Origin: Aeromonas eucrenophila
Lineage (GTDB): Bacteria > Pseudomonadota > Gammaproteobacteria > Enterobacterales > Aeromonadaceae
Length of the DNA stretch: 64,000 bases
NCBI RefSeq assembly: GCF_000819865.1
Contig: NZ_CDDF01000005.1
Span: forward strand, 170,924-234,923
Direction of reading: 5' to 3'
Part shown: piece by piece, positions 8,003-16,666 of the stretch
How positions within the stretch are numbered: the first letter of the stretch is position 1
Layout of the letters: each line of letters opens with the position of its first letter
The notes under the pieces: generated by a model
Seen by the model: the letters and a program-made list of their open reading frames with translations, nothing else
What the model was told of the DNA's origin: nothing
Databases searched by the model: none
Translations under genes and position numbers: made by a program

Positions 8003-8884
8003 ATGACGCCCATCCTCGAAGTCGTTGACCTTATCAAGCACTTCCCCGGCGTGAAGGCGGTGGACGGGCTCAGCTTTGCCATCCCCGCCGGCAGCTGTTT
8101 TGGCCTGCTAGGACCGAACGGGGCGGGCAAGACCACCACCATAGAGCTGCTGGAGGGGATCCTCACTCCGGACGGCGGCCAGATCCTGTTCCATGGTGCT
8201 CCCCGTGGCTCCGATTACCGCTCGCGCATCGGTATCCAGTTCCAGCACACGGCGCTACAGGATTTTCTGACGGTGCGCGACACCCTGCGCTTGTTCGCCA
8301 GCCTCTACCCCAACCCCTTGCCGCGGGATCTGCTGATCGAGCTGTGCGCCCTCGGCGAGTTCATCGACAGAGACAGCCGCAAGCTCTCCGGCGGCCAGCG
8401 TCAACGGCTGCTGCTGGCGCTGGCCCTGCTCGGCGACCCCGAGCTGCTGTTTCTGGACGAACCCACCACTGGGCTGGATCCCCAGGCGCGCCACCACTTC
8501 TGGCAACGGATCGAGGCCGTCAAGGCCCAGGGCAAGACGGTGGTGCTCACCACCCACTACATGGATGAGGCGCAGCAGCTGTGCGATCGTATCGCCATCG
8601 TCGATCACGGCCACCTGCTCAGCCTGGATACGCCGGCGGCCCTTCTGGCCCAGCACTTTGACGGTGTGTTGGTGCGGCTGATGGATCATCCGGCCCTCGC
8701 GAGTCTGGGGCATCCGCTGCAGCGCCACGGGGATCAGGTGGAGTTGACCTGCCCCGACGTGGCAGCCCTGCTGCCACAGCTGCTCGGTCTGGGGGTGCCA
8801 CTCACCGGCATGCAGGTCCGTTCTCCCAATCTGGAGGATCTCTTCTTGCACCTGACCGGCCACAGCCTGAGGAGCGGCGCATGA
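8003..8884 (+). CDS. ABC transporter ATP-binding protein (ABC-2 exporter)
   Basis: 293 aa from the ATG at 8003 (GGGAGAGAGA upstream); an earlier in-frame start would run back into fklB and is rejected. Walker A is GPNGAGKTTT, signature LSGGQRQRLLLAL, Walker B ELLFLDEPTTGLDP and the H-loop TTHYMDEA. This is the CcmA/DrrA type of ATPase that powers ABC-2 exporters. It overlaps the permease gene by four bases (ATGA), so the two are translationally coupled. The substrate is unknown. Confidence 0.92.
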   Translation: MTPILEVVDLIKHFPGVKAVDGLSFAIPAGSCFGLLGPNGAGKTTTIELLEGILTPDGGQILFHGAPRGSDYRSRIGIQFQHTALQDFLTVRDTLRLFASLYPNPLPRDLLIELCALGEFIDRDSRKLSGGQRQRLLLALALLGDPELLFLDEPTTGLDPQARHHFWQRIEAVKAQGKTVVLTTHYMDEAQQLCDRIAIVDHGHLLSLDTPAALLAQHFDGVLVRLMDHPALASLGHPLQRHGDQVELTCPDVAALLPQLLGLGVPLTGMQVRSPNLEDLFLHLTGHSLRSGA

Positions 8885-9894
8885 ACGGATCCATCAAGCG
8901 CATCGGCGCGCTCTTCTACGCCCGCAACCTCGAATTCGTGCGGGACAGGGCGGCGCTGGTCTGGAACCTGGTGTTTCCGCTGTTGCTGGTAATAGGCTTT
9001 TCCCTCATCTTCTCCGGCCCCCCCAAACCCCTGGTGCAGATCGGGGTGCTGGGAGCACTGCCCGCGGCCTATCAACCCCTGCAGCGCATTCCGCTGCTCA
9101 AGCTGATCCCCTATGACGACGAGGGGGGGGGCCAGCTCAAGGTACGCCATCATCAGTTGGATCTGCTGCTCGCACCGGCACTGAGCCGCTACTGGGTCAA
9201 TCCGGATGCCCCTCAGGGCGCCATGGCGGAATACCTGCTACGCCAGGCCGTCCCTGTGCCACTGCACAAGGAGGCACTGAGCGGTCAGGCCATCCGCTAC
9301 GGCGACTGGCTGCTGCCCGGGGTCATCGGCATGAACCTGATGTTCTCCGGCCTGTTCGGGGTGGGCTTCGTCATCGTCCGTTATCGCAAGAACGGGGTGC
9401 TCAAGCGGCTGCGGGCCACGCCGCTCTCTGCCGCCGAGTTTCTCTGTGCCCAGTTGTTGTCACGGGTGCTGATCACCCTGGTGGTGAGCCTGCTGGTGTT
9501 TCTGGTGGCTTACTGGCTGCTGGGTGTGCCGCTGCTCGGCTCGGGTTGGTTGCTGCTGCTGATCGCCCTGGCCGGTGGCACCGCCATGGCGTCCCTCGGG
9601 CTGCTCATCGCCGCCCGGATCCAGAATGAAGAGCTGGCGAGCGGTTTGCTCAATCTCATCAGCCTGCCCATGATGTTCTTATCAGGCGTCTGGTTTTCGC
9701 TGGAAGGGGCTCCCCCCTGGCTGCAGAGCATCGGGGCCCGTTTGCCACTGAGCCAGATCATCGAGGCGGCCCGGGCCGTGATGCTGGAGGGGGCGGGCTG
9801 GCAGCAGGTGGCGGGGCCCCTGGCCCAGGTGATGCTGTTCGCGCTGCTGTGCGTCGCACTGGGGGCCATCTTGTTCAAATGGAGTGCAAAATGA
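8881..9894 (+). CDS. ABC-2 type transporter permease
   Basis: 337 aa. One N-terminal helix (about 28-42) is followed by a large extracytoplasmic loop (about 45-140), then five hydrophobic helices clustered in 140-335, the standard ABC2_membrane architecture. The sequence RYRKNGVLKRLRATPLSAAEFL matches the conserved cytoplasmic coupling segment. It pairs with the ATPase encoded immediately upstream (ATGA overlap) and overlaps the following DUF2845 gene by four bases. Confidence 0.9.
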   Translation: MNGSIKRIGALFYARNLEFVRDRAALVWNLVFPLLLVIGFSLIFSGPPKPLVQIGVLGALPAAYQPLQRIPLLKLIPYDDEGGGQLKVRHHQLDLLLAPALSRYWVNPDAPQGAMAEYLLRQAVPVPLHKEALSGQAIRYGDWLLPGVIGMNLMFSGLFGVGFVIVRYRKNGVLKRLRATPLSAAEFLCAQLLSRVLITLVVSLLVFLVAYWLLGVPLLGSGWLLLLIALAGGTAMASLGLLIAARIQNEELASGLLNLISLPMMFLSGVWFSLEGAPPWLQSIGARLPLSQIIEAARAVMLEGAGWQQVAGPLAQVMLFALLCVALGAILFKWSAK

Positions 9895-10193
9895 AGTCAG
9901 TATGCTGGTTATTGCTGATGGTTGCCGCACTGCCGGTGAGCGCCGGCACCCTGCGTTGCAAGAGCGCCCTGCTGACCGAGGGGGATACCACGGCCGAGCT
10001 GCTGATCCGCTGCGGTCAGCCGATGCTCAAGGAAGACTTGACCCGCTATGAGGAGAATGGCTTCGGTGCCCGGATGACGGTCAAGTATGCCGAACGCTGG
10101 ACCTACAACTTCGGCAAGAGCGAGTTCATGCAGTTTGTGACCGTCGAAAACGGTGTCATTACCGAGATAGAAGACGGCCCCCGCGGCGGCTGA
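9891..10193 (+). CDS. DUF2845 domain-containing periplasmic protein
   Basis: 100 aa from the ATG at 9891 (ATGA overlap with the permease). A signal peptide (MKSVCWLLLMVAALPVSAG) precedes a short domain with LRCKSALLTEGDTTAELL and a CGQP motif. These are DUF2845 family marks, with two conserved cysteines that may form a disulfide. Function is unknown. The tight overlap suggests it belongs to the export operon, perhaps as a periplasmic accessory, but this is inference. Confidence 0.8.
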   Translation: MKSVCWLLLMVAALPVSAGTLRCKSALLTEGDTTAELLIRCGQPMLKEDLTRYEENGFGARMTVKYAERWTYNFGKSEFMQFVTVENGVITEIEDGPRGG

Positions 10194-10391
10194 ATCCCCC
10201 CGTGGTGAAGAGGTTCTCCCAAGCGACTCCGACGGGCAGTTCGTCAGACTCGAACTGTCCTCCCCTGGATAATTTACCCACGGCGCCACCCCTTATCTTC
10301 GTCTTCCCATCACGTTGTCGGATCCTGGCCTGTCGTGGCTCAAATAATGGCTCAGCCCCCGCCATCTTTGTGCTACCTGTCTGAACAGCGC

Positions 10392-10406
10392 GCCCCAAGT
10401 TGGGGC
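10392..10406. promoter_or_regulatory. Candidate operator upstream of the aap promoter
   Basis: GCCCCAA-G-TTGGGGC is a perfect 7-bp dyad around one central base, 63 nt upstream of the sigma-54-like -24 element. That is where an enhancer-binding protein such as NtrC would act, although the half-site differs from the classical NtrC GCACC. Confidence 0.4.
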
Positions 10407-10468
10407 AACAAGCCAGAAATACAAAGTAAATGAGGGAATTAAGCGCTATTTTCCTACCTTGTGAGGAG

Positions 10469-10484
10469 CGGCACGCTTATTGCT
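10469..10484 (+). promoter_or_regulatory. Sigma-54-like promoter of aapJQMP
   Basis: CGGCACGCTTATTGCT matches the -24/-12 consensus TGGCAC-N5-TTGCW with one mismatch, and GG and GC are correctly 12 nt apart. It would make the importer nitrogen-regulated. Confidence 0.6.
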
Positions 10485-10735
10485 TTTAAAATATTTATCA
10501 CGGCATAGAGGGGTTTTTGAAGCGCATTATTTGGTCGAAGTTGTAGGTTTTTTTGTTATGAATATGTATATAGTTATGTTTGGGTGTTTTATGCTGCCGC
10601 TCCAATAAGGGACTTATTTGAGTTGGTTGACAGTTTTTTTGCCAACTGGATAAGCTGCACGGGCGCAGGGAAAGCGAGGGCATTTTGTGAGTTATAAACG
10701 ATGCCCAATTGAATCAAACCACAGGGAAGAGTGAC

Positions 10736-11755
10736 ATGAAACAGATAACAAAAGTGGGAATGGCGGTGTTGCTGTCGCTGGCGGCGGCGAATGCCTGGGC
10801 AGACGGCACCCTGGATGCGGTCAAGAAGAAGGGGTTCGTGCAGTGCGGGGTCGGTGATGGCCTGCCCGGTTTCTCCAACCCGGATGCCAAGGGCACCTGG
10901 ACTGGTCTGGATGTGGACGTGTGCCGCGCCGTGGCCGCCGCCGTGCTGGGGGATGCCACCAAGGTCAAATACGTCTCTCTCACCGCCAAGGAGCGCTTCA
11001 CCGCCTTGCAGTCGGGCGAAGTGGACCTGCTCTCTCGCAACACCACCTGGACGCTCACTCGTGACGGCTCCCTGGGCCTGACCTTCGCCGGGGTGAACTA
11101 CTACGACGGCCAGGGCTTCCTGGTCAAACAATCCCTTGGGGTCAAGAGTGCCAAGGAGCTGGATGGCGCTGCAGTTTGCATCCAGTCCGGCACCACCACT
11201 GAACTCAACCTGGCGGATTACTTCCGTGCCAACGGCGGCATGAAATACACCCCTGTGGTGTTCGATACCTCGGATCAGACCGTTAAAGGCTTCGAGGCCG
11301 GTCGCTGCGACGTGCTGACTTCGGATCAATCCCAGCTCTACTCCCTCAAGATCAAGCTGACCAAGCCGGAAGAGGCTCTGGTACTGCCGGAGGTGATCTC
11401 CAAGGAACCGCTGGGCCCGGCCGTGCGCCAGGGGGATGAGCAGTGGTTCAAGGTGGTGCGCTGGAGTCTGTACGCCATGCTCAACGCCGAAGAGGCCGGG
11501 GTGACCAGCGCCAACGTGGACGAGATGCTGAAATCCACCAACCCGGACATCCGCCGTTTGCTGGGGCTGGAAGAGCCCAAGGGCAGCGTGTTGGGACTGG
11601 ATGACAAGTGGGCCTACAACATCGTCAAACAGGTCGGCAACTATGGTGAGTCCTTCGATCGCAACGTGGGAGCCGGCTCTCCCCTCAAGATCGATCGTGG
11701 CATCAACGCACTCTGGAACAAGGGCGGTCTGATGTACGCGCCGCCCATCCGCTGA
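10736..11755 (+). CDS. aapJ: General L-amino acid ABC transporter, substrate-binding protein
   Basis: 339 aa from the ATG at 10736 (GGGAAGAG upstream). The signal peptide ends ANAWA. The SBP_bac_3 fold has GFVQCGVGDGLPGFSNPDAK, WTGLDVDVCRAVAAAVLGD, LQSGEVDLLSRNTTWTLTRD and the late LGLDDKWAYNIVKQVGNYGE, all typical of AapJ/BztA proteins, which bind a broad range of polar amino acids in the periplasm. It is first in the aapJQMP operon. A GC-rich hairpin right after the gene probably lowers expression of the membrane genes relative to the binding protein. Confidence 0.92.
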   Translation: MKQITKVGMAVLLSLAAANAWADGTLDAVKKKGFVQCGVGDGLPGFSNPDAKGTWTGLDVDVCRAVAAAVLGDATKVKYVSLTAKERFTALQSGEVDLLSRNTTWTLTRDGSLGLTFAGVNYYDGQGFLVKQSLGVKSAKELDGAAVCIQSGTTTELNLADYFRANGGMKYTPVVFDTSDQTVKGFEAGRCDVLTSDQSQLYSLKIKLTKPEEALVLPEVISKEPLGPAVRQGDEQWFKVVRWSLYAMLNAEEAGVTSANVDEMLKSTNPDIRRLLGLEEPKGSVLGLDDKWAYNIVKQVGNYGESFDRNVGAGSPLKIDRGINALWNKGGLMYAPPIR

Positions 11756-11768
11756 GTCGATGAGCCGT

Positions 11769-11791
11769 TGGGGGGCCTAGCCCCCCATTTT
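11769..11791 (+). terminator. Attenuating hairpin between aapJ and aapQ
   Basis: TGGGGGGC/GCCCCCCA with a CTA loop followed by TTTT, 14 nt after the aapJ stop. Such partial terminators after binding-protein genes set the ratio of receptor to permease. Confidence 0.75.
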
Positions 11792-11823
11792 CCCCTTGCC
11801 TTGGCTTTGTCGGAGTCATCCTG

Positions 11824-13011
11824 ATGGCGTTACATGCATCAAACCATAGGAAGAAACAGGGCCGCTGGTGGTATGACGCTAAGGTGCGGGCCCTGATCTT
11901 TCAGTGCCTGGCCGTCGCGGCCGTTATCGCGTTTCTGTTCTACATCGTCAACAATGCCCTGACCAATCTGGCGACCCGTGGTATTACCACCGGCTTCGAT
12001 TTTCTGGGCAATGCGGCCGGGTTCGGCATTCTGCAGAGCCTGATCCCTTACGACGAGACCTATACCTTTGGCCGTACCTTTGTGGTAGGGCTGCTCAATA
12101 CCCTGCTGGTCTCTGTGCTCGGCATCCTGTTTGCCACCCTGCTGGGCTTCGTACTCGGGGTCGCTCGCCTGTCGAGCAACTGGCTGGTGGCCAAGATTGC
12201 CACCCTCTATATCGAGACCTTTCGCAACATTCCACTGCTGCTGCAGATCTTCTTCTGGTACTTCTCGGTACTGCGCACCCTGCCATCGCCCCGCCAGAGC
12301 GTGGAGATGGGGGGGCTAGCCTTCCTCAACGTGCGGGGCTTCTACCTGCCCAAACCACTGTTTGAAGAGGGGTTTGGCTACGTGCTCTGGGCCCTGCTGC
12401 TGGCGGTGCTGGTCAGCTGGGGGCTGAGCCGCTGGGCGCGCCGTCGTCAGGAACTGACCGGCAGGATCTTCCCGGTCTGGAGTTGCAGCCTGGGGCTGAT
12501 CGTCCTGCTGCCCTTCATCACCTTCCTGCTGGCGGGGAGCCCGCTTGCCTGGAGCATCCCGACCCTGCAGGGCTTCAACTTCCGGGGCGGGTTGACGGTG
12601 TTGCCCGAACTCGCGGCGCTGTTGCTGGCGTTGACCATCTACACGGCGGCTTTCATCGCCGAGATAGTGCGATCCGGCATCCTCGCCATCAGCAAGGGCC
12701 AGACGGAGGCGGCCTCGGCACTGGGACTGTCACCCACCAAGACCCTGCGGCTGGTGGTCATTCCGCAGGCGATGCGGGTCATCATACCGCCGCTCACCAG
12801 CCAGTATCTGAACCTCACCAAGAACTCGTCCCTGGCCACCGCCATCGGCTACCCGGATCTGGTCTCGGTGTTCATGGGCACCACCCTCAACCAGACGGGG
12901 CAGGCGATCGAGGTCATCGCCATGACCATGGGTGTCTATCTCCTCATCAGCATCACCACCTCAGTCCTGATGAACATCTATAACCGCAAGATGACGCTGG
13001 TTGAGCGCTAG
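11824..13011 (+). CDS. aapQ: General L-amino acid ABC transporter, permease AapQ
   Basis: 395 aa inner-membrane protein. A long N-terminal extension with one helix (about 27-48) precedes the HisM/ArtQ-type permease core. FVVGLLNTLLVSVLGI starts the conserved domain and ETFRNIPLLLQIFFWYF and the EAA loop (EAASALGLSPTKTLRLVVIPQA) are clear. A large insertion between helices (about 160-250) is characteristic of AapQ/BztB. The gene lies 9 nt before aapM and forms the channel with it. Confidence 0.93.
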   Translation: MALHASNHRKKQGRWWYDAKVRALIFQCLAVAAVIAFLFYIVNNALTNLATRGITTGFDFLGNAAGFGILQSLIPYDETYTFGRTFVVGLLNTLLVSVLGILFATLLGFVLGVARLSSNWLVAKIATLYIETFRNIPLLLQIFFWYFSVLRTLPSPRQSVEMGGLAFLNVRGFYLPKPLFEEGFGYVLWALLLAVLVSWGLSRWARRRQELTGRIFPVWSCSLGLIVLLPFITFLLAGSPLAWSIPTLQGFNFRGGLTVLPELAALLLALTIYTAAFIAEIVRSGILAISKGQTEAASALGLSPTKTLRLVVIPQAMRVIIPPLTSQYLNLTKNSSLATAIGYPDLVSVFMGTTLNQTGQAIEVIAMTMGVYLLISITTSVLMNIYNRKMTLVER

Positions 13012-13020
13012 GGAGCTTCC

Positions 13021-14115
13021 ATGTTCGTGAACGATCTACAAGAGGCGCTGCCACCTCCCGACAACAGGCGTGGCGTGCTGGCCTGGTGCAGGCAGAACCT
13101 GTTCCCCAACTGGTGGAATGGGCTGCTGACCCTGGTGCTGGCCTACCTGTTGTTGCCCCTCATCTGGTCCGCGCTGGACTGGGCGCTGTTCTCGGCCACC
13201 TGGCAGGGGAGCGGGCGCGCCGACTGTACTGTGGGCGGGGCCTGCTGGATCTTTATCGAGAGCCGGTTGGGACAATACCTCTACGGTTTCTATCCGGCCG
13301 ATCAGTATTGGCGCATCAATCTGACCTTCGTCGGGTTGGCGGTGCTGCTGGCGCTGCTCATCTGGCCGCGCACGCCGCGCAAGGGCTGGCTGGCGTTATT
13401 TACCCTGCTGGTGTTTCCGGTCATCGCCTTCCTGCTGATCCACGGCGGTGCCGGTCTGGAAGTGGTGGATACCAACCGCTGGGGCGGGCTGATGCTGACC
13501 CTGGTGCTGGCGGTGGTGGGGATAGCTGTCGCCCTGCCATTCGGGATCTTGCTGGCCTTGGGGCGTCGCTCCCACATGCCGGTGATCTCCAGCCTCTCCA
13601 CCGTCTATATCGAGTTCTGGCGCGCGGTGCCGCTCATCACAGTGCTGTTCATGGCGTCCGTCATGCTGCCGCTGTTCATGAGCAGCGAGGTGGAGCTCGA
13701 CAAGCTGTTGCGGGCGCTGATCGGCATCATCCTGTTCCAGGCGGCCTACGTGGCGGAAGTGGTACGCGGTGGCTTGCAGGCGATCCCCAAGGGGCAATAT
13801 GAGGCGGGGGAGGCGCTTGGGCTCTCCTACTGGAAGCTGATGGGCCTCATCATCATGCCCCAGGCCCTCAAGATCACCATCCCCTCCCTGGTGAACACCT
13901 TTATCTCCCTGTTCAAGGACACCAGCCTGGTGCTGATCATCGGCCTGTTCGACCTGCTCGCCATCTCCAAGGTGGCGCTGGCGGACCCGGCCTGGCTGGG
14001 CTTCTCGACCGAAGCTTATGTGTTTATCGCCATGATCTTCTGGATGTTCTGTTTTGGCATGTCCCGCTACTCCATCTATCTGGAGCGCAAACTCAACACG
14101 GGTCACAAGCATTAG
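13021..14115 (+). CDS. aapM: General L-amino acid ABC transporter, permease AapM
   Basis: 364 aa. It has an AapM/BztC-like N-terminal extension with helices at about 38-60 and 98-116, then the permease core with [37 protein letters not shown] and the EAA-type loop [22 protein letters not shown]. It heterodimerises with AapQ. GGGAGCTTCC precedes the ATG, and aapP begins 13 nt after the stop. Confidence 0.93.
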   Translation: MFVNDLQEALPPPDNRRGVLAWCRQNLFPNWWNGLLTLVLAYLLLPLIWSALDWALFSATWQGSGRADCTVGGACWIFIESRLGQYLYGFYPADQYWRINLTFVGLAVLLALLIWPRTPRKGWLALFTLLVFPVIAFLLIHGGAGLEVVDTNRWGGLMLTLVLAVVGIAVALPFGILLALGRRSHMPVISSLSTVYIEFWRAVPLITVLFMASVMLPLFMSSEVELDKLLRALIGIILFQAAYVAEVVRGGLQAIPKGQYEAGEALGLSYWKLMGLIIMPQALKITIPSLVNTFISLFKDTSLVLIIGLFDLLAISKVALADPAWLGFSTEAYVFIAMIFWMFCFGMSRYSIYLERKLNTGHKH

Positions 14116-14128
14116 GAGTAGTTTGAGA

Positions 14129-14875
14129 ATGGATGCAACAAAAGCTGTCGTTGAGCTCAAAGAAGTCAACAAGTGGTACGGCGAGTTTCATGTGCTGCGT
14201 AACATCAACCTGCAGGTGGGCAAGGGCGAGAAGATCGTCATCTGCGGGCCCTCCGGCTCGGGCAAGTCCACCATGATCCGCTGCATCAACCGACTGGAGG
14301 AGCACCAGAGTGGCGACATCCTGGTCAAGGGCACGGCGCTCACCTCGGATCTCAAGAACATCGAGATGGTGCGCCGGGAGGTGGGCATGGTGTTCCAGCA
14401 CTTCAACCTCTTCCCCCATCTGACGGTGCTGGAAAACTGCTGCCTGGCCCCCATCTGGGTCAAGCAGCTGCCGCGCAAGGAGGCTGAGGAGATCGCCATG
14501 ACGTTCCTGCGCCGGGTCCGGATCCCGGAGCAGGCCCTCAAGTACCCGGGACAGCTCTCCGGCGGTCAGCAGCAGCGGGTGGCCATCGCCCGCAGCCTCT
14601 GCATGAACCCGCAGGTGATGCTGTTTGACGAGCCGACCTCGGCGCTGGATCCCGAGATGGTGCGCGAGGTGCTGGATGTCATGGTGGAGCTGGCCCATGA
14701 GGGGATGACCATGCTCTGCGTCACCCACGAGATGGGCTTTGCCAAGCAGGTGGCGGATCGGGTGATCTTCATGGACCGCGGCCAGATCATCGAGGAGAAC
14801 GTGCCGGATCAGTTCTTCGACCATCCCCAGTCGGAACGTACCAAGCTGTTCCTCTCCCAGATCCTGCAGCATTGA
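14129..14875 (+). CDS. aapP: General L-amino acid ABC transporter, ATPase AapP
   Basis: 248 aa from the ATG at 14129, close to the usual length for this class; a longer frame starting within aapM is rejected. Walker [10 protein letters not shown], signature [15 protein letters not shown], Walker [14 protein letters not shown] and H-loop VTHEMGFA are intact. It is the HisP/GlnQ-type ATPase that energises AapQM. Last gene of the operon; the hairpin just downstream appears to terminate the convergent ytfK transcript. Confidence 0.95.
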   Translation: MDATKAVVELKEVNKWYGEFHVLRNINLQVGKGEKIVICGPSGSGKSTMIRCINRLEEHQSGDILVKGTALTSDLKNIEMVRREVGMVFQHFNLFPHLTVLENCCLAPIWVKQLPRKEAEEIAMTFLRRVRIPEQALKYPGQLSGGQQQRVAIARSLCMNPQVMLFDEPTSALDPEMVREVLDVMVELAHEGMTMLCVTHEMGFAKQVADRVIFMDRGQIIEENVPDQFFDHPQSERTKLFLSQILQH

Positions 14876-14893
14876 GTGCAGGCCCCGCGCAAT

Positions 14894-14926
14894 GAAAATA
14901 GCCCGCTCGCTCGGTGAGCGGCGGGC
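14894..14926 (-). terminator. Terminator of ytfK (minus strand)
   Basis: GCCCGC/GCGGGC stem extended by TCGCTC/GAGCG (14901-14926). On the minus strand it is followed by TATTTTC, giving a U-rich tail for ytfK. There is no T tract on the plus strand, so it is weaker for aapP. Confidence 0.65.
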
Positions 14927-14963
14927 AAAGACATGCATGGAAGCAGACTACAGACGGAGTATG

Positions 14964-15179
14964 TCAGCCCGGCAACAGGGCGGTGGTGCGCAGATCCCGC
15001 ACCGCCAGATTGATCTGCCGGGCCAGGCGCAGCGCCTGATGGCAGCTCAGAGTCTTGAGATCGATGGCCCCACCCTGAAATTCGAATCGCCCCAGCGCCT
15101 CTACCATGAAGCTTCCCTGATGAAAGCTCTTGATATGGCGGGCAATCTGGCGAGGAGACAACTGCTTGAACACCTTCAT
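14964..15179 (-). CDS. ytfK: YtfK-like DUF1107 protein
   Basis: 71 aa from the minus-strand ATG at 15179, set by AGGGTG about 8 nt upstream; the longer frame lacks a ribosome site. MKVFKQLSPRQIARHIKSF, FHQGSF, a central GRFEFQGGAI and the arginine-rich C-terminus follow the YtfK pattern closely (in E. coli MKIF...PLQVAKYVK...GAFEFDKGKI). In E. coli YtfK promotes (p)ppGpp accumulation through SpoT during phosphate and fatty-acid starvation. A Pho box lies just upstream, which agrees with that role. Confidence 0.8.
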   Translation of the reverse strand: MKVFKQLSPRQIARHIKSFHQGSFMVEALGRFEFQGGAIDLKTLSCHQALRLARQINLAVRDLRTTALLPG

Positions 15180-15225
15180 GGCAAAACACCCTGTTGCTTG
15201 GACAGGGCACACTATGCCGCCCTTC

Positions 15226-15243
15226 CGTGACACTGATGTGACA
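15226..15243 (-). promoter_or_regulatory. Pho box upstream of ytfK
   Basis: On the minus strand TGTCACA-TCAG-TGTCACG forms two PhoB half-sites with the correct 11-bp repeat. GCATAGTGT about 10 nt downstream offers a -10. The box is 47 nt before the start codon. Its half-sites match those at phoB and pstS in this window. Confidence 0.75.
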
Positions 15244-15403
15244 TTTAATAAAGGGTTGTATGAATCCATTCGTTCGTTGCATCTCGCCCTGGCGCGGCCT
15301 TCTCCCAGGCACTGAAAACCCTCTCCCCATGCGTTGAAAAAGTAGTGCCGTGCCGGGCCCTGGCCTCGATATACTGCTGCTCATCGAGGATTGTAACGGG
15401 GTA

Positions 15404-15916
15404 GTGTGCGTGGAGTGGGTAGACGTAGTGGATGAGCAGGACCGCGTGATCGGGGTTGCCGAGCGAGCCAAGGTACGGCGGGAGAACCTGCGTCATCGTG
15501 CCAGCTATATCCTGGTGCTCGATGACGCCGAGCGCGTGCTGGTGCAGCGCCGCACCCTCGGCAAGGACTTCTGCCCCGGCATGCTGGATGCCTGCGCCGG
15601 TGGCGTGGTGACTCAGGGTGAGGCGATGGAGCCCTCCGCCCGGCGCGAGCTGGCGGAGGAGCTGGGGATCTTTGATGTGCCCCTGCAAAGCTTTGGTACT
15701 TTCTACGCCGAAGGGGCGCTGGATGGTAAGGGTTATCGGGTCTGGGGTGGCCTGTTCAGCTGTCACTATCAGGGGCCCTTGCAACTGCAGGCGGAAGAGG
15801 TGAGCGCCGTGCACTGGATGAGCCTGGCCGAGATAGGGTTGCGGGCTGATGAGTTTACCCCGGACTCCCTGCTCGCCATCGCCACCTGGCAGGCACGGCG
15901 ATCCGAACGTGCATAA
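15404..15916 (+). CDS. yfcD: Nudix hydrolase, YfcD family
   Basis: 170 aa from GTG 15404; the start is uncertain, as GTG at 15410 or 15350 is also possible and no strong ribosome site is seen. The protein shows EWVDVVDEQDRVIGVA, RHRASYILVL, QRRTLGKDFCPGMLDACAGG and the Nudix box GGVVTQGEAMEPSARRELAEELG, then WGGLFSCHYQGP and DEFTPDSL. It resembles E. coli YfcD, a relative of isopentenyl-diphosphate isomerase whose substrate is unknown. Its stop overlaps a small frame that is a decayed copy of its own 3' end. Confidence 0.85.
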   Translation: MCVEWVDVVDEQDRVIGVAERAKVRRENLRHRASYILVLDDAERVLVQRRTLGKDFCPGMLDACAGGVVTQGEAMEPSARRELAEELGIFDVPLQSFGTFYAEGALDGKGYRVWGGLFSCHYQGPLQLQAEEVSAVHWMSLAEIGLRADEFTPDSLLAIATWQARRSERA

Positions 15917-15993
15917 TGTCGCGAACCATCGGATTTACGGCCCATATATCCCTGCTGGCCATCGTCACCAAGCTGGCGCGCAGGCACTCTTGA
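15916..15993 (+). pseudogene. Relic duplicate of the yfcD 3' end (25-codon open frame)
   Basis: The ATG overlaps the yfcD stop (TAATG). The frame ends ISLLAIVTKLARRHS and stop, aligning with the YfcD end DSLLAIATWQARRSERA. A 23-nt block starting TCCCTGCT at 15949 matches 15866 at 21 of 23 positions, 83 nt apart, and weaker similarity runs from about 15926 to 15996. It looks like an old tandem duplication of the gene end; translation by termination-reinitiation is possible. Confidence 0.65.
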
Positions 15994-16069
15994 GCCGGTG
16001 TCGCCCCTTGGGGAGTTGGCGTAGACTGGACTGCTTTCATCCACTGCATCCACTTAAGGACGAGACATC

Positions 16070-16543
16070 ATGATCACAGTCGGCCAATCCCTGCCCGCGG
16101 GCGAATTTACCTTTATCACCGCCGAGGGCAAGCAAGTCCAGGACAGCCAGGCCCTGTTCGCTGGCAAGACAGTGGTGCTGTTTGCGGTGCCCGGCGCCTT
16201 TACCCCCACCTGCTCCAACGCCCATCTGCCCGGCTACGTGGTGCTGGCGGACCAGTTCAAGGCCAAGGGGGTCGATGCCATCTATTGTCTGTCGGTGAAC
16301 GACTCCTTCGTGATGAAGGCGTGGCGTGAGGCGCAAAATGCCGAGGCCATCACCATGCTGGCAGATGGGGACGGCAGTTGGACCCAGGCGCTCGGCCTTG
16401 CCAAGGAGACCGGGGCCTTCGGCGGCCTGCGCGCCCAGCGTTTCGCCCTGATAGCCCGGGATGGGGTGGTGCAGCAGCTGTTCGTGGAGGCCCCCGGCAA
16501 GTTCGAGGTATCCGATGCCCAGAGTCTGCTGGCGGCGCTATAA
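16070..16543 (+). CDS. Peroxiredoxin (Prx5/redoxin type)
   Basis: 157 aa thioredoxin-fold protein. The peroxidatic motif is PGAFTPTCS with C48; VNDSFVMKAW and the GLRAQRFALI strand are typical of Prx5-like enzymes. A second cysteine occurs in IYCLSVND, but the usual C-terminal resolving cysteine is not seen, so reduction probably uses glutathione/glutaredoxin. It reduces hydrogen peroxide and alkyl hydroperoxides in the cytosol. GGACGAGAC precedes the ATG; a 9-bp stem follows the gene. Confidence 0.9.
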   Translation: MITVGQSLPAGEFTFITAEGKQVQDSQALFAGKTVVLFAVPGAFTPTCSNAHLPGYVVLADQFKAKGVDAIYCLSVNDSFVMKAWREAQNAEAITMLADGDGSWTQALGLAKETGAFGGLRAQRFALIARDGVVQQLFVEAPGKFEVSDAQSLLAAL

Positions 16544-16614
16544 AATGTTAATCATTGTTTGATTTCATCTTGAAATAGCAAGGCGGCCCGCTACACTGAG
16601 CCCGCTTTTGGGTG

Positions 16615-16645
16615 GAGCCAGGCACAGCGCCTGGCTCTCGTGTTT
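16615..16645 (+). terminator. Terminator of the peroxiredoxin gene
   Basis: GAGCCAGGC/GCCTGGCTC, a perfect 9-bp stem with an ACAGC loop, followed by TCGTGTTT. The U tract is weak. Confidence 0.6.
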
Positions 16646-16666
16646 GAGTGGATGGGATAGACGATT

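Larger units (their letters stand above)
10194..10735. other. 542-nt intergenic region upstream of aapJ
   Basis: No convincing gene. The first half is GC-rich with no clear structure. From about 10430 it becomes AT-rich and holds the palindrome at 10392 and the sigma-54-like promoter at 10469. The leader from there to aapJ is about 240 nt and T-rich near 10540-10590. Confidence 0.6.
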
